Below the pieces are notes generated by a model. It worked only from the letters and a program-made list of their open reading frames with translations, was not told the origin of the DNA and searched no databases. 64,000 nucleotides of DNA from Cyanobacteria bacterium GSL.Bin1 (GTDB lineage: Bacteria; Cyanobacteriota; Cyanobacteriia; Cyanobacteriales; Rubidibacteraceae), in assembly GCA_009909085.1 (NCBI GenBank), contig JAAANX010000033.1, positions 1 to 64,000 on the forward strand. The letters are read 5' to 3'. This document shows, in pieces, positions 15,897 to 24,496 of this stretch. Every line of letters starts with the position of its first letter. Position 1 is the first letter of the stretch. A program made the translations under genes and the position numbers.

Positions 15897-18785
15897 ATGA
15901 CCCTCACACAACTTGGCGGGGCTTTCCTCATTTTCATTCTTGGCCCCCTTTTCGGCGCCTTACCTCTCATTCATTGGCTGACTTTAAGTTTGACCGGTCA
16001 AAACTTAAAACGTCTTGGCACCGGCAATGTTTCGGTCTCAGCAGCATTTTATCATGGCGGCAAAGGCGTTGGAATTCTTGCCGTCCTCTCAGAAGCCGCA
16101 AAAGGGATGGCAGTGGTGTTGCTGGCGCGTTCCTTTTTTCCCAATGATCCGGCTTGGGAACTGGTGGCTTTAATTGCCTTGGTAATTGGGCGTTACTGGG
16201 GGGGCAAAGGGGCAGGAACTACTAATGTTATGTGGGGCATTCTCGTTCACGACCCGATTGCAGCGGGTTTAATTTTACTGATTAGCGGTATTAGTTTTAC
16301 TATTTTGCGCGATCGCGCTGCGGGACGAAACGGGGTTTTAGTGCTAATGGCGGTGATTATTGGCTTACGCAACATCAACGATCCCCCAACCATAATGGCG
16401 GTAATTGCCCTGTCGCTTCTTTTATTTGGGATTTACTATAAAATTCCAGATGACCTGGATTTACCGAGTAAGGACGGGCAAAACAGTGCCATGTTTAAAT
16501 TCTTTCGTGGCGATCGCGCGATCGTCTCCCTCGATGATGCTCTTTCAGCGAAAAAAGTTGGACAGAAAGCGGCTACTCTCTCTCAACTCAAACGTTGGGG
16601 ATATCCCGTTCCCACAGGTTGGGTTCTCCCCGCTGGAGATGACCCCCTGCCTTTGCTAGAATCGGCATCTCCCTCCCCAGAGAATCCCTTAATTGTTCGC
16701 TCTTCGGCGGTGGGAGAGGACACTGAAGAAAGTTCTGCGGCTGGGCAATATCAAAGTATTTCTCATATTACTAACCCAGAAGCCCTCAGAGATGGAATTT
16801 TACAGTGTCAGGGGTCTTATCATAATCCGACGGCTGCCCAATATCGTCGCCAACATCAACAAGGAGAAACCGCAATGGCAGTGTTAGTCCAGCAGCAAAT
16901 TCGAGGTGTCTTTTCTGGCGTTGCTTTCAGTCGCGACCCGATCACCCAAATGGATGATGCCGTTCTGATCGAAGCCCTTCCCGGAGAAGCCGCAACCGTC
17001 GTTTCTGGACAGGTGACACCACAACAATATCGCGTGATTCCCGGTTCCCCTCCCACCATTGAAGGAGAAGGGGAAATTCCCGAATCTCTCTTGCAAGATG
17101 TGGCCCAGTTAGCCCGAGAATTAGAGGAACGCTTTCATGGTTTTCCTCAAGATTTGGAATGGACGTTTGATGGGGAAAAACTTTGGATCTTGCAAAGTCG
17201 TCCTATTACCACCTTGCAACCGATTTGGACACGCAAAATTGCAGCAGAAGTGATTCCGGGCTTAATTCGTCCGCTGACTTGGTCGATTAATCGTCCGTTG
17301 ACGTGCGGAGTCTGGGGAAAACTATTTACCCTCGTTCTCGGCGATCGCGCCAAAGGACTCAAGTTTAAAGAAACGGCAACTTTACACTATAGCCGGGCTT
17401 ACTTTAATGCCACCCTTTTAGGGAAAATCTTTCGGCGCATGGGACTCCCCCCAGAAAGTTTAGAATTTCTGACGCGGGGGGCAGAATTTACTCGTCCTTC
17501 TCTGCTTTCTACCCTACGCAACCTTCCGGGATTACTGCGCTTAGCCAAACGAGAATGGCGCTTAGCCAGCGATTTTGCCGCCGATCAAGACGCTTTGTTC
17601 ACCCCGACGCTACAAGACTTACAACAACAATCCGCTCGTGAGTTATCGCCCCAAGCATTGCTCACCCGGATTGAAATGATTCTCACCACTCTCCATTCCG
17701 CCACGTACTATAACATTCTTGCGCCATTAAGTTTTTCCCTACGCAAAAATGTCTTGCAAGTCGAAGATGACGCCTTAGATTACAAGGCTTTACCGGAAGT
17801 TGCCTCTAGCCAAGCTTTAGCCCAAATTGCCCAAGATGCGAGAAACTTAGTCCCCATGGACAAAATTGAACCCATGAGTGCTCCCTCCTTATTTGCGATG
17901 CTAGCGGAATTACCGGATGGGGAAAGCATCTTAGAACAGTTCCAAGATTGGTTAAAGCAATATGGCTATTTAAGCGAAACCGCCACTGATATTGCAATTC
18001 CCCGCTGGCAAGATAATCCTCGTCCCGCGCGATCGTTATTTACCCAATTTTTCTTTAGCGAACAACTCCAAACCAATCAAAAAGGGAACCAATCAGGGCA
18101 TCGCAATTGGCAAGAAAATACGGTTCAGCAACGCTTAAATCTCAAAGCAGAAGTGGCAGAAGTTTATAATCGCTTATTAGCTCATCTGCGCTGGAGTTTT
18201 CTCGCCCTAGAACGGGTTTGGTTAGAAACCAGACTCCTCAATGAAGAAGGAGAGGTCTTTTTCTTGAAGTTATCAGAAATTCGCCATCTGGTGAAAAACG
18301 ATGACCCCAAATTGCGCGAGGACATTTCCCAACGCGTCGCAGATCGCCGTTTCTGGTTTGGCGAAGATGAAAAACTCCCTGCTGTTCCCTATGTGGTTTA
18401 TGGAAACCCTCCCCAACGAGACTCCATAGTGGTGTCTCCTCAATTGAGATCGCAACAACGTTGGCAAGGGATTGCCGCGAGTTCTGGGCAAGCCATTGGT
18501 CGGATTAAAGTGATTCAGGATCTTTCACAACCCATTACCGTGGATAAAGAAACGATTTTAGTGGTTCCTTATACCGATGCCGGTTGGGGGGTTGTGCTTA
18601 CGCAAGCAGGCGGTTTAATCTCAGAAGTAGGAGGAAGATTGTCTCATGGCGCAATCATCGCCCGCGAATATGGCTTACCGGCAGTAATGGACCTCCCCAA
18701 TGCTGTCCACCTCTTCCAAGACGGTCAACTCGTTAAAATTGACGGACAAACTGGAATTATTGAGTTACTTGAGGATCAAGAATGA
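15897..18785 (+). CDS. Fusion of PlsY-like acyltransferase domain and PEP-synthase/Rph-like phosphotransferase
   Basis: A 962-aa two-part protein. Residues 1-195 form a multi-span membrane domain like the glycerol-3-phosphate acyltransferase PlsY; motif 2 is altered (LGTGNVSVSAAFYHGGKG instead of SGNxGATN), and GGKGAGTTNVMWG is present. From about 205 comes a PEP/pyruvate-dikinase-type ATP-grasp domain (KKVGQKAATLSQLKRWG, IVRSSAVGEDTEESSAAG, DLEWTFDGEKLWILQSRP), a long middle region, and a C-terminal swivelling domain with the phospho-His motif GGRLSHGAIIAREYG. The three-part layout of the second half resembles rifampicin phosphotransferase. The substrate is unknown. The start ATG lies 159 bp after a divergent gene. 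Confidence 0.85.
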   Translation: MTLTQLGGAFLIFILGPLFGALPLIHWLTLSLTGQNLKRLGTGNVSVSAAFYHGGKGVGILAVLSEAAKGMAVVLLARSFFPNDPAWELVALIALVIGRYWGGKGAGTTNVMWGILVHDPIAAGLILLISGISFTILRDRAAGRNGVLVLMAVIIGLRNINDPPTIMAVIALSLLLFGIYYKIPDDLDLPSKDGQNSAMFKFFRGDRAIVSLDDALSAKKVGQKAATLSQLKRWGYPVPTGWVLPAGDDPLPLLESASPSPENPLIVRSSAVGEDTEESSAAGQYQSISHITNPEALRDGILQCQGSYHNPTAAQYRRQHQQGETAMAVLVQQQIRGVFSGVAFSRDPITQMDDAVLIEALPGEAATVVSGQVTPQQYRVIPGSPPTIEGEGEIPESLLQDVAQLARELEERFHGFPQDLEWTFDGEKLWILQSRPITTLQPIWTRKIAAEVIPGLIRPLTWSINRPLTCGVWGKLFTLVLGDRAKGLKFKETATLHYSRAYFNATLLGKIFRRMGLPPESLEFLTRGAEFTRPSLLSTLRNLPGLLRLAKREWRLASDFAADQDALFTPTLQDLQQQSARELSPQALLTRIEMILTTLHSATYYNILAPLSFSLRKNVLQVEDDALDYKALPEVASSQALAQIAQDARNLVPMDKIEPMSAPSLFAMLAELPDGESILEQFQDWLKQYGYLSETATDIAIPRWQDNPRPARSLFTQFFFSEQLQTNQKGNQSGHRNWQENTVQQRLNLKAEVAEVYNRLLAHLRWSFLALERVWLETRLLNEEGEVFFLKLSEIRHLVKNDDPKLREDISQRVADRRFWFGEDEKLPAVPYVVYGNPPQRDSIVVSPQLRSQQRWQGIAASSGQAIGRIKVIQDLSQPITVDKETILVVPYTDAGWGVVLTQAGGLISEVGGRLSHGAIIAREYGLPAVMDLPNAVHLFQDGQLVKIDGQTGIIELLEDQE
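16510..16517. repeat. Example of the dispersed HIP1 octamer GCGATCGC
   Basis: One of about 50 copies in the window. A random sequence of this size would hold about one. The octamer is a known feature of many cyanobacterial genomes. The longest gaps are about 35.5-41.0 kb and 44.2-49.8 kb; the second gap includes native ndh genes, so the lack of HIP1 is not proof of transfer. Confidence 0.9.
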
Positions 18786-18822
18786 TCAAAACTCGATATA
18801 GTGTCTCTCAGTTGAGTGAAGT

Positions 18823-18898
18823 AGTCATTAGTCATTAGTCATTAGTCATTAGTCATTTGTTATTCGTCATTAGTCATTAGTCATTAGTCATTGGTTAT
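18823..18898. repeat. Heptamer array (CATTAGT units) upstream of the flavodiiron gene
   Basis: About ten 7-bp units of GTCATTA/GTCATTT/GTCATTC/GTCATTG, the reverse complement of the arrays at 5450 and 10771. It fills most of the 139-bp gap between the PlsY fusion and the flavodiiron gene, ending about 27 bp before the latter's start. Confidence 0.95.
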
Positions 18899-18924
18899 CA
18901 CTTCATCATTCATTATTCATTCTT

Positions 18925-20637
18925 ATGCAACCTCGAGATACACAAGTCCTTCCCATTGCTTCTGAAACAACAGTTTATCGGTCTCGGACGTGGGATCGGC
19001 TGAAATTTGAAATTGAATATGGCTTACAACGCGGTACAACCGCCAATTCTTATCTTATTCAAGCAGACAAAACTGCACTCTTTGATCCACCAGGGGAGTC
19101 CTTTACGGAAATTTTTCTGAATGCTCTGCAGCAGCGCATTTCTCCCGCTGCAATTGACTATATCGTTCTCGGTCATGTTAATCCCAATCGGGCTGAAACG
19201 CTGAAAGCTCTCCTCAAGCTCATTCCTAATGTGACGCTTGTCTGTTCTAACCCAGCAGCCATTTCCCTAGAGAAACTTTTGGGGGAAACCAAAGCGAATT
19301 ATTGGGTGATTAAAGGAGAGGAAACGCTCGATTTAGGTCAAGGTCACAGCTTAGAATTTTTATTAACCCCAACCCCGCGCTGGTCGGATCAACTTTGTAC
19401 TTACGACCCAAAAACGCGGATTCTCTTTACAGATAAGTTTTTTGGGGCGCACGTTTGTGGGGAACAAATATTTGATGAAGGATGGCAAGTGTACCAGGAG
19501 GACCGTCGCTACTATTTTGATTGTTTGATGGCCCCTCATGCTAGTCAAGTGGGGAGTATTTTAGAGAAATTCCAAGGGAAACCAGCCCAGATTTATGGAA
19601 CGGGTCATGGTCCGATTGTTCGCTACGGGTTTCATGAATTAACCAATGCCTATCGAGAGTGGCTGCAAGGACAACAAGCCCAAGCGACAAAAGTTGTCCT
19701 CTTATATGCTTCAGCTTATGGGAATACGGCAACGGTTGCCAACGCGATCGCGCGCGGTGTGACCAAAGCGGGTGTCGCAGTGGAGTCTATTAACTGTGAG
19801 TTTGCGGATCCTGAAACAATTAAATCGGTTCTCCAAAACACCGCAGGCTTTATTATTGGTTCACCCACTCTCGGCGGACATGCCCCGACGCAAGTGCAAA
19901 CGGCGTTAGGCATTATCCTTGCCAATGCGGAAAAAACACAACTTGCGGCTGTTTTCGGATCTTACGGCTGGAGTGGCGAAGCCATCGATCTCCTGGAACA
20001 AAAAATTAAAGATGCTGGTTTTCGCTTCGGCTTTGATCCGATTCGCGTCAAGTTTAAGCCCACCGATGCCACCTTGAAATACTGCGAGGAAGCGGGAACT
20101 GATTTTGCCCAGAAGCTGAAACGGAAACAGAAAAAACAAGCGGCACGCCAAAGTGTAACCGATTCTCAAGCAGCGCGCACGGAACAGGCGTTAGGACGGG
20201 TGGTCGGTGCTTTGTGTGTCGTGACAGCCAAAAAAGGGGAATTAGCAAACGGAATGCTCGCTTCTTGGGTCTCGCAAGCGACGTTTTCGCCGCCCGGATT
20301 AACCGTTGCGGTCGCCAAAGAACGCGCGATCGAGTCGTTAATGCACGTGGGCAGTCCTTTTGTGCTCAATATTCTACCGGAAGGGAAACAACTGCAAAAG
20401 CAGTTTATGAAAAACTATTCTCCGGGAGAAGATCGCTTTGCTGACATTGAAACCGAAGAAGCCGAAAATGGCTGTCCGATTCTCAAACAAGCCTTAGCTT
20501 ATATTGAATTACAAGTGCAAAATCGCATGGAATGCGGCGATCACTGGCTTGTCTATGGGATAGCGAAATCCGGGAAAGTCCTTGAACCGGAAAAAGTGAC
20601 GGCAGTCCATCATCGTAACTCAGGTAGTCATTATTAA
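18925..20637 (+). CDS. flv1: Class C flavodiiron protein, Flv1/Flv2-type (non-canonical iron ligands)
   Basis: A 570-aa flavodiiron protein with three modules: beta-lactamase-like (1-250), flavodoxin-like (about 253-395, LYASAYGNTATVANAIARG) and a flavin-reductase module (about 420-565, GALCVVTAKKGELANGMLASWVSQ). Family enzymes reduce O2 to water with NAD(P)H or ferredoxin electrons and protect photosystem I. The diiron site is degenerate: HxExDH reads HVNPNR, the next His region reads TPRWSDQ, and the bridging Asp region reads FTDKFFGAH. This is the Flv1/Flv2 pattern, a partner of Flv3/Flv4. Flv1 is preferred because no flv4-type gene is adjacent, but the distinction from Flv2 is not proven. 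Confidence 0.9.
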   Translation: MQPRDTQVLPIASETTVYRSRTWDRLKFEIEYGLQRGTTANSYLIQADKTALFDPPGESFTEIFLNALQQRISPAAIDYIVLGHVNPNRAETLKALLKLIPNVTLVCSNPAAISLEKLLGETKANYWVIKGEETLDLGQGHSLEFLLTPTPRWSDQLCTYDPKTRILFTDKFFGAHVCGEQIFDEGWQVYQEDRRYYFDCLMAPHASQVGSILEKFQGKPAQIYGTGHGPIVRYGFHELTNAYREWLQGQQAQATKVVLLYASAYGNTATVANAIARGVTKAGVAVESINCEFADPETIKSVLQNTAGFIIGSPTLGGHAPTQVQTALGIILANAEKTQLAAVFGSYGWSGEAIDLLEQKIKDAGFRFGFDPIRVKFKPTDATLKYCEEAGTDFAQKLKRKQKKQAARQSVTDSQAARTEQALGRVVGALCVVTAKKGELANGMLASWVSQATFSPPGLTVAVAKERAIESLMHVGSPFVLNILPEGKQLQKQFMKNYSPGEDRFADIETEEAENGCPILKQALAYIELQVQNRMECGDHWLVYGIAKSGKVLEPEKVTAVHHRNSGSHY

Positions 20638-20720
20638 TCATTTTCTTATGTCCAACTCAGATTAATATGAGGCTAAATTTCTAATCATCAGAATGCCATC
20701 TAGTCAAGATATCTCTTAAG

Positions 20721-22130
20721 ATGACCCATACGCAAAAACAGCCTCAAGCCCAAAATTCTCAAACATCCAACCACCTAGATGAATGGCGTCAGCAATCCGG
20801 CTACCTCAGCACATCCGGGTCTGAAGCTGAGTCCATTCATATCCTGTTAGGTCGATTTTTAGCTAATCGCGATTCACCGAATCCTTTAGTTGAATGCTCA
20901 CTGCTTGCTGATAATGAAACGTTTGCATGGGGGAAAGGTCAGCCGTTAGAAAAAGTAATCGATTCCCAAGCTGCCCTGGAAAAACTAATGCTGAATCCAC
21001 AGCTATATCGGAACGCGATCGCGATTATCGAACCTTGGGAACATGTGGGCTATAACCCTCTCGGTGAACCCGTTCGTGCTTCAGTCAACGTTGCTTACAT
21101 TGCCCAAAAGATTGCCGACTGTGACTCGATTGTGTTTCCCATTTGGGCCTCTGGCAGCTTCAACCTTGACCAGCTGATTCCCATAATTAGCGCAAGTGTA
21201 GCGATTGTGGTTGAGGGAGGAGATTCTTCAGTGCGCGACCCAGCCAGCTTTGCTGGGGCCAACTGTAGTCACGAAGAGACGGTTGAAGTGGTTGAGCAAA
21301 TCCTCCTCTCGCGAGCGCAGACTAGTGCCGCTGCTCTCTTGATTTATCTCGGTCATCAACTTGCCGCTCATGCCCATGTCAGTTTGATTAAAAAGGCCGT
21401 TGCTCAAGTGTTGAAAACGGATCACTTGATTGCCGATTCCAATGACAGATTCCTGTCTGGCCTCAAGCTTGTCTGCCGTAAAATTCAAGCAATCGGAGAA
21501 TCTCTGACAGTGAGAAAAGGTGAAGGGCATATCGTTGCTGTGGGTTGGGATCATCCAGAATTTGCTGTCGGGCCGAATGAGACCAAAGAAGTGGGCAATC
21601 GTCAACTGATTCCCTATCAATCTCCTGATTTGGTTAGCTCTGATGTTCCGGAAGACCTAATTCTGGCACATGAGGTGGCCGCTGACGAACATGAAGGGGT
21701 GATTGATACTTCGATCCAGTATGAACATGAGCTGAATATTTCCATGTTTCATTCCGATGAAGTGAATGAAGAGGCGATATTATTTGCTAACTGGGCCTAC
21801 CGTCTATTGCACAATGCCTTGATTCCCTGCCGTCATATTATTGCTAATAGCCCTCTGTCTTGGTTGATTAAGCTGCCAGATGCGGTTGAGATTCTCTGTT
21901 CTACAGCAGAAGAAGGTAAAGTGGTAACGGAATGTTCAGCGACCTGCATTAACTACCGAGACTTTGAAACCAAAGAAGTGCGTCGTTCCTTTACCTGTCA
22001 GTTTCATCCGGAACTGTTGAGCGACCTGAGGGCGATTGGTGTCCGCCAGCCCCCTTCTTACCAAGAGTTGAAGCACGATGATGGAGCGCGCTTGTTTGCT
22101 CGTCTGCTCTATGCAGGGATGCAGGAATAG
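20721..22130 (+). CDS. Class I glutamine amidotransferase-like protein lacking the catalytic Cys
   Basis: 469 aa with no family I can name firmly. Residues about 130-440 resemble a class I glutamine amidotransferase fold. The nucleophile elbow (normally xCxGHQ) reads LIYLGHQLAA at 207-215 with Tyr209 in place of Cys, while the His-x-Glu pair seems kept in CQFHPEL near the C-terminus. The N-terminal 130 residues (including WRQQSGYLSTSGSEAESIHILLGRFL over two lines of helix) have no motif I recognise. It is probably a non-catalytic or repurposed relative. It follows the flavodiiron gene by 83 bp on the same strand; a functional link is unknown. Confidence 0.7.
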   Translation: MTHTQKQPQAQNSQTSNHLDEWRQQSGYLSTSGSEAESIHILLGRFLANRDSPNPLVECSLLADNETFAWGKGQPLEKVIDSQAALEKLMLNPQLYRNAIAIIEPWEHVGYNPLGEPVRASVNVAYIAQKIADCDSIVFPIWASGSFNLDQLIPIISASVAIVVEGGDSSVRDPASFAGANCSHEETVEVVEQILLSRAQTSAAALLIYLGHQLAAHAHVSLIKKAVAQVLKTDHLIADSNDRFLSGLKLVCRKIQAIGESLTVRKGEGHIVAVGWDHPEFAVGPNETKEVGNRQLIPYQSPDLVSSDVPEDLILAHEVAADEHEGVIDTSIQYEHELNISMFHSDEVNEEAILFANWAYRLLHNALIPCRHIIANSPLSWLIKLPDAVEILCSTAEEGKVVTECSATCINYRDFETKEVRRSFTCQFHPELLSDLRAIGVRQPPSYQELKHDDGARLFARLLYAGMQE

Positions 22131-22136
22131 TCCTCT

Positions 22137-23696
22137 CTATTCTGAAGAAGATGGTACCGGTATTGTCTCTGCTGATGGTTTTGGCTTCGGTGCGAGGGTC
22201 ATGACGGAAATTAGCGTTAACTCCGTTAACTCCATGTAGGCTTGAATATCTACCTGATTGGACAGCAGCATCTCTCGATATTGTTGTTTAATCTGGCTCA
22301 GTTTGCTCAGCGCAGCTTCCGGGTCACTCTGCAAGGTCTCTTGCCAATCATCTAGTAGGAGTAAGGTATTCAGAATCTGCTCACGACGTTGTTGATCTAA
22401 CACCGAGCGACATTGATCGCTAAAGGTTTGAGTTGTCTGTTGGACCTGAGCATAGACATCATCGGGAATCTTACCGGCAATAAATTGCAGTCGATTATCC
22501 TGGCTGAGTTCTTCAATTTCCCCGAGGGCTTCTTGAGGCGATTGGGTTAACCGTTCGTTAATTTCTATAATGCGCTGATGAGTGCGGTCAACCAGATGTT
22601 GAGATTGCCGCTTCTGCCAATACCGCAACACCATGCCAGCAACGCTCGTCCCTACGAGGAGAAAGAGCCCAGCTTGTAAATCGCTATTGTTTTCCCAATA
22701 GCGAACCCACACCCGACGCGGATCCCCATGTTCATAGACATCCACGGCATCGGGATGAACGAAGAATAATCCCTGACGTAGCAGTAAATTTGGATCGCCC
22801 GAGTGTAGCTCAGGATAGAAAGTTGCATAGCGCCGAGCGGTTGCAATGAGCGACCAAGTAATGAGGCGAACTGTCTTGGGATTGGCATCTGGGCGAGTTA
22901 TTAGCACTGTAGGCGTGGTAAGGCTGCTTACTGTTTGATTGGGGACGTTGGGAAAAACACCGTAGATGCCTTCGGGAATCGTCGCAGCTCTGTAAACCCC
23001 TGGTTTTTGCATTGCCAGAAAGTTAGTTAGACCAGAGGAAATCGATAATAACTTCAGGGAGGGGTCGCTGGCAAAAGCCTCTCGCAAGCGTTCGTTGGCT
23101 CCCAGACGCCCCACATAAAATGCCGCATCCACCTGACCTTGGCTTAATAAATCCAAGGCCTCGCTAAAGCCGACATCATTGGTTTGAATGCTACTCGGCG
23201 TATCCAGTCGAGCCGCTTGGAGGAGTTGCTCCGCCGTAAAGCGAATCCCACTACCTGGTGTGCCGATCGCGATCGTTTTACTATTGAGATCAGAGAGTGT
23301 AACCGGTTCAGCATCAGCTTTGGCAACTGTCGTCTGGCGAGTAATGAGATGGATATGTTCTTCCGCAAGGACCGCAATCGCTTTGATCTCCCCTGTTTTC
23401 ATCTTGGCTTCTGCCACATCGAGTTGTACGAGCGCTACATCTATCTCCCCTTCTAGTAGCTGTTGGAGATTATCCAGCGAGCCCTCAGACTCCTGAACTT
23501 GAAGATCAAGGTTGACGGTGTCCTCTACTGAAGCTTCAATGACCTGTCCCAAACGGTAGTAGTAGCCAGTGGGAGACCCGGTGGAGAGCTTTAATGGTTC
23601 AGAAACTGAGTTACATCCGCTCAAGCTGAGGGGCAAAAGCGCGATCGCCACCGTAACTAACTTCGGTAACCCTAACGTCGGGAAGAATAGTTGCAT
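22137..23696 (-). CDS. TAXI-family (TRAP-type) solute-binding lipoprotein with C-terminal membrane anchor
   Basis: 519 aa. The N-terminal lipoprotein signal has the lipobox LSGC (near 25-28). Residues 30-340 are a TAXI-type periplasmic binding fold (LSTGSPTGYYYRLGQVIE, GEIDVALVQLDVAEAKM, TIAIGTPGSGIRFTAEQLLQ). Unlike ordinary TAXI receptors, a membrane span follows (AGLFLLVGTSVAGMVLRYW, about 345-365), then a charged coiled-coil-like tail of 150 residues. No TRAP permease gene is adjacent, so it may be a sensor-like or orphan receptor. It is convergent with the amidotransferase-like gene, with 6 bp between the stops. Confidence 0.85.
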   Translation of the reverse strand: MQLFFPTLGLPKLVTVAIALLPLSLSGCNSVSEPLKLSTGSPTGYYYRLGQVIEASVEDTVNLDLQVQESEGSLDNLQQLLEGEIDVALVQLDVAEAKMKTGEIKAIAVLAEEHIHLITRQTTVAKADAEPVTLSDLNSKTIAIGTPGSGIRFTAEQLLQAARLDTPSSIQTNDVGFSEALDLLSQGQVDAAFYVGRLGANERLREAFASDPSLKLLSISSGLTNFLAMQKPGVYRAATIPEGIYGVFPNVPNQTVSSLTTPTVLITRPDANPKTVRLITWSLIATARRYATFYPELHSGDPNLLLRQGLFFVHPDAVDVYEHGDPRRVWVRYWENNSDLQAGLFLLVGTSVAGMVLRYWQKRQSQHLVDRTHQRIIEINERLTQSPQEALGEIEELSQDNRLQFIAGKIPDDVYAQVQQTTQTFSDQCRSVLDQQRREQILNTLLLLDDWQETLQSDPEAALSKLSQIKQQYREMLLSNQVDIQAYMELTELTLISVMTLAPKPKPSAETIPVPSSSE

Positions 23697-23867
23697 AACG
23701 GGATAGCAACCTAAAAATATTGATTGCTCTTCAACCTATCATACGGTTTAACTGTTGAGAAGTTACAGGTATACAAACATCCTAAAGCTGTGGAATCTTG
23801 AATAGTGTGAAAGGAATCAACCAATAGGGAACAAGGTGTTCCTGCTCTCTCATTTTCCCACCTTGGT

Positions 23868-23899
23868 TTGATGGTTATTAATAACTAATTGATTATACA
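23868..23899 (+). promoter_or_regulatory. Candidate promoter with palindromic operator for the DoxX operon
   Basis: TTGATG (23868-23873) and TTATAC/TATACA (23893-23899) form a loose -35/-10 pair with a long 19-20 nt spacer. The 12-bp perfect palindrome GTTATTAATAAC (23874-23885) fills the spacer. A repressor or activator could bind there. AAGGTG/CACCTT nearby also form a weak inverted repeat. No known binding motif is claimed. Confidence 0.35.
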
Positions 23900-23965
23900 A
23901 TAATTAATGAATCTAATGGCAATGACTTGCATTTGCAGCACAAACAAAAGGAGGGATGAAGTCAA

Positions 23966-24484
23966 ATGCAACGCCTAGTGTCTGCACTCTTTCGGTCGAA
24001 CCTTGCACCCAACTACTGGTCTCAAGGCAGTTGGGCAATTTTACGGGTCGTCATCGGACTGTTTATGATTCATAACGGTATTGATAAACTTTCTGATGTT
24101 GAGTCCTTTGCCCAGGCTTATGTAGAAGTGATTGGTTTACCGTTTCCGATTTTCTTTAGTTACGTTGCCGGCTATGCGGAATTAATTGGCGCCCCCTTAG
24201 TGGCATTGGGACTGTTCACTCGACCCGCAGCGCTACTGAATGTGGCGACAATGGCAGTAGCGATTTACCATCATATTTTAGTCGCGGGCTTGAGTATTCC
24301 CTACTTAGAATTAGCCAGTATCTATGCGGCAGCTTTCTTGTTCTTTGCAGTCAATGGCGGTGGCATCTTTTCCCTGGATACCTTTATTGGGAATTGGATC
24401 AGTGACCGCTTAACACCAGATCGCTCAGAAGAAGAGGAACCGATTTCAGTTCGGGAAGTTGCAGAATCCAAATCCGTTAATTAA
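23966..24484 (+). CDS. DoxX family membrane protein
   Basis: 172 aa with four membrane spans: RVVIGLFMIHNGIDKL, SYVAGYAELIGAPLVALGLF, LLNVATMAVAIYHHI, and IYAAAFLFFAVNGGG. This is the DoxX/MauE-like fold; DoxX relatives act in respiratory or thiol redox complexes. The start ATG has a strong AGGAGG upstream. It forms an operon with the c-type cytochrome 12 bp downstream, which suggests a shared electron-transfer role. The substrate is unknown. Confidence 0.9.
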   Translation: MQRLVSALFRSNLAPNYWSQGSWAILRVVIGLFMIHNGIDKLSDVESFAQAYVEVIGLPFPIFFSYVAGYAELIGAPLVALGLFTRPAALLNVATMAVAIYHHILVAGLSIPYLELASIYAAAFLFFAVNGGGIFSLDTFIGNWISDRLTPDRSEEEEPISVREVAESKSVN

Positions 24485-24496
24485 GGAGGTGAAAAC

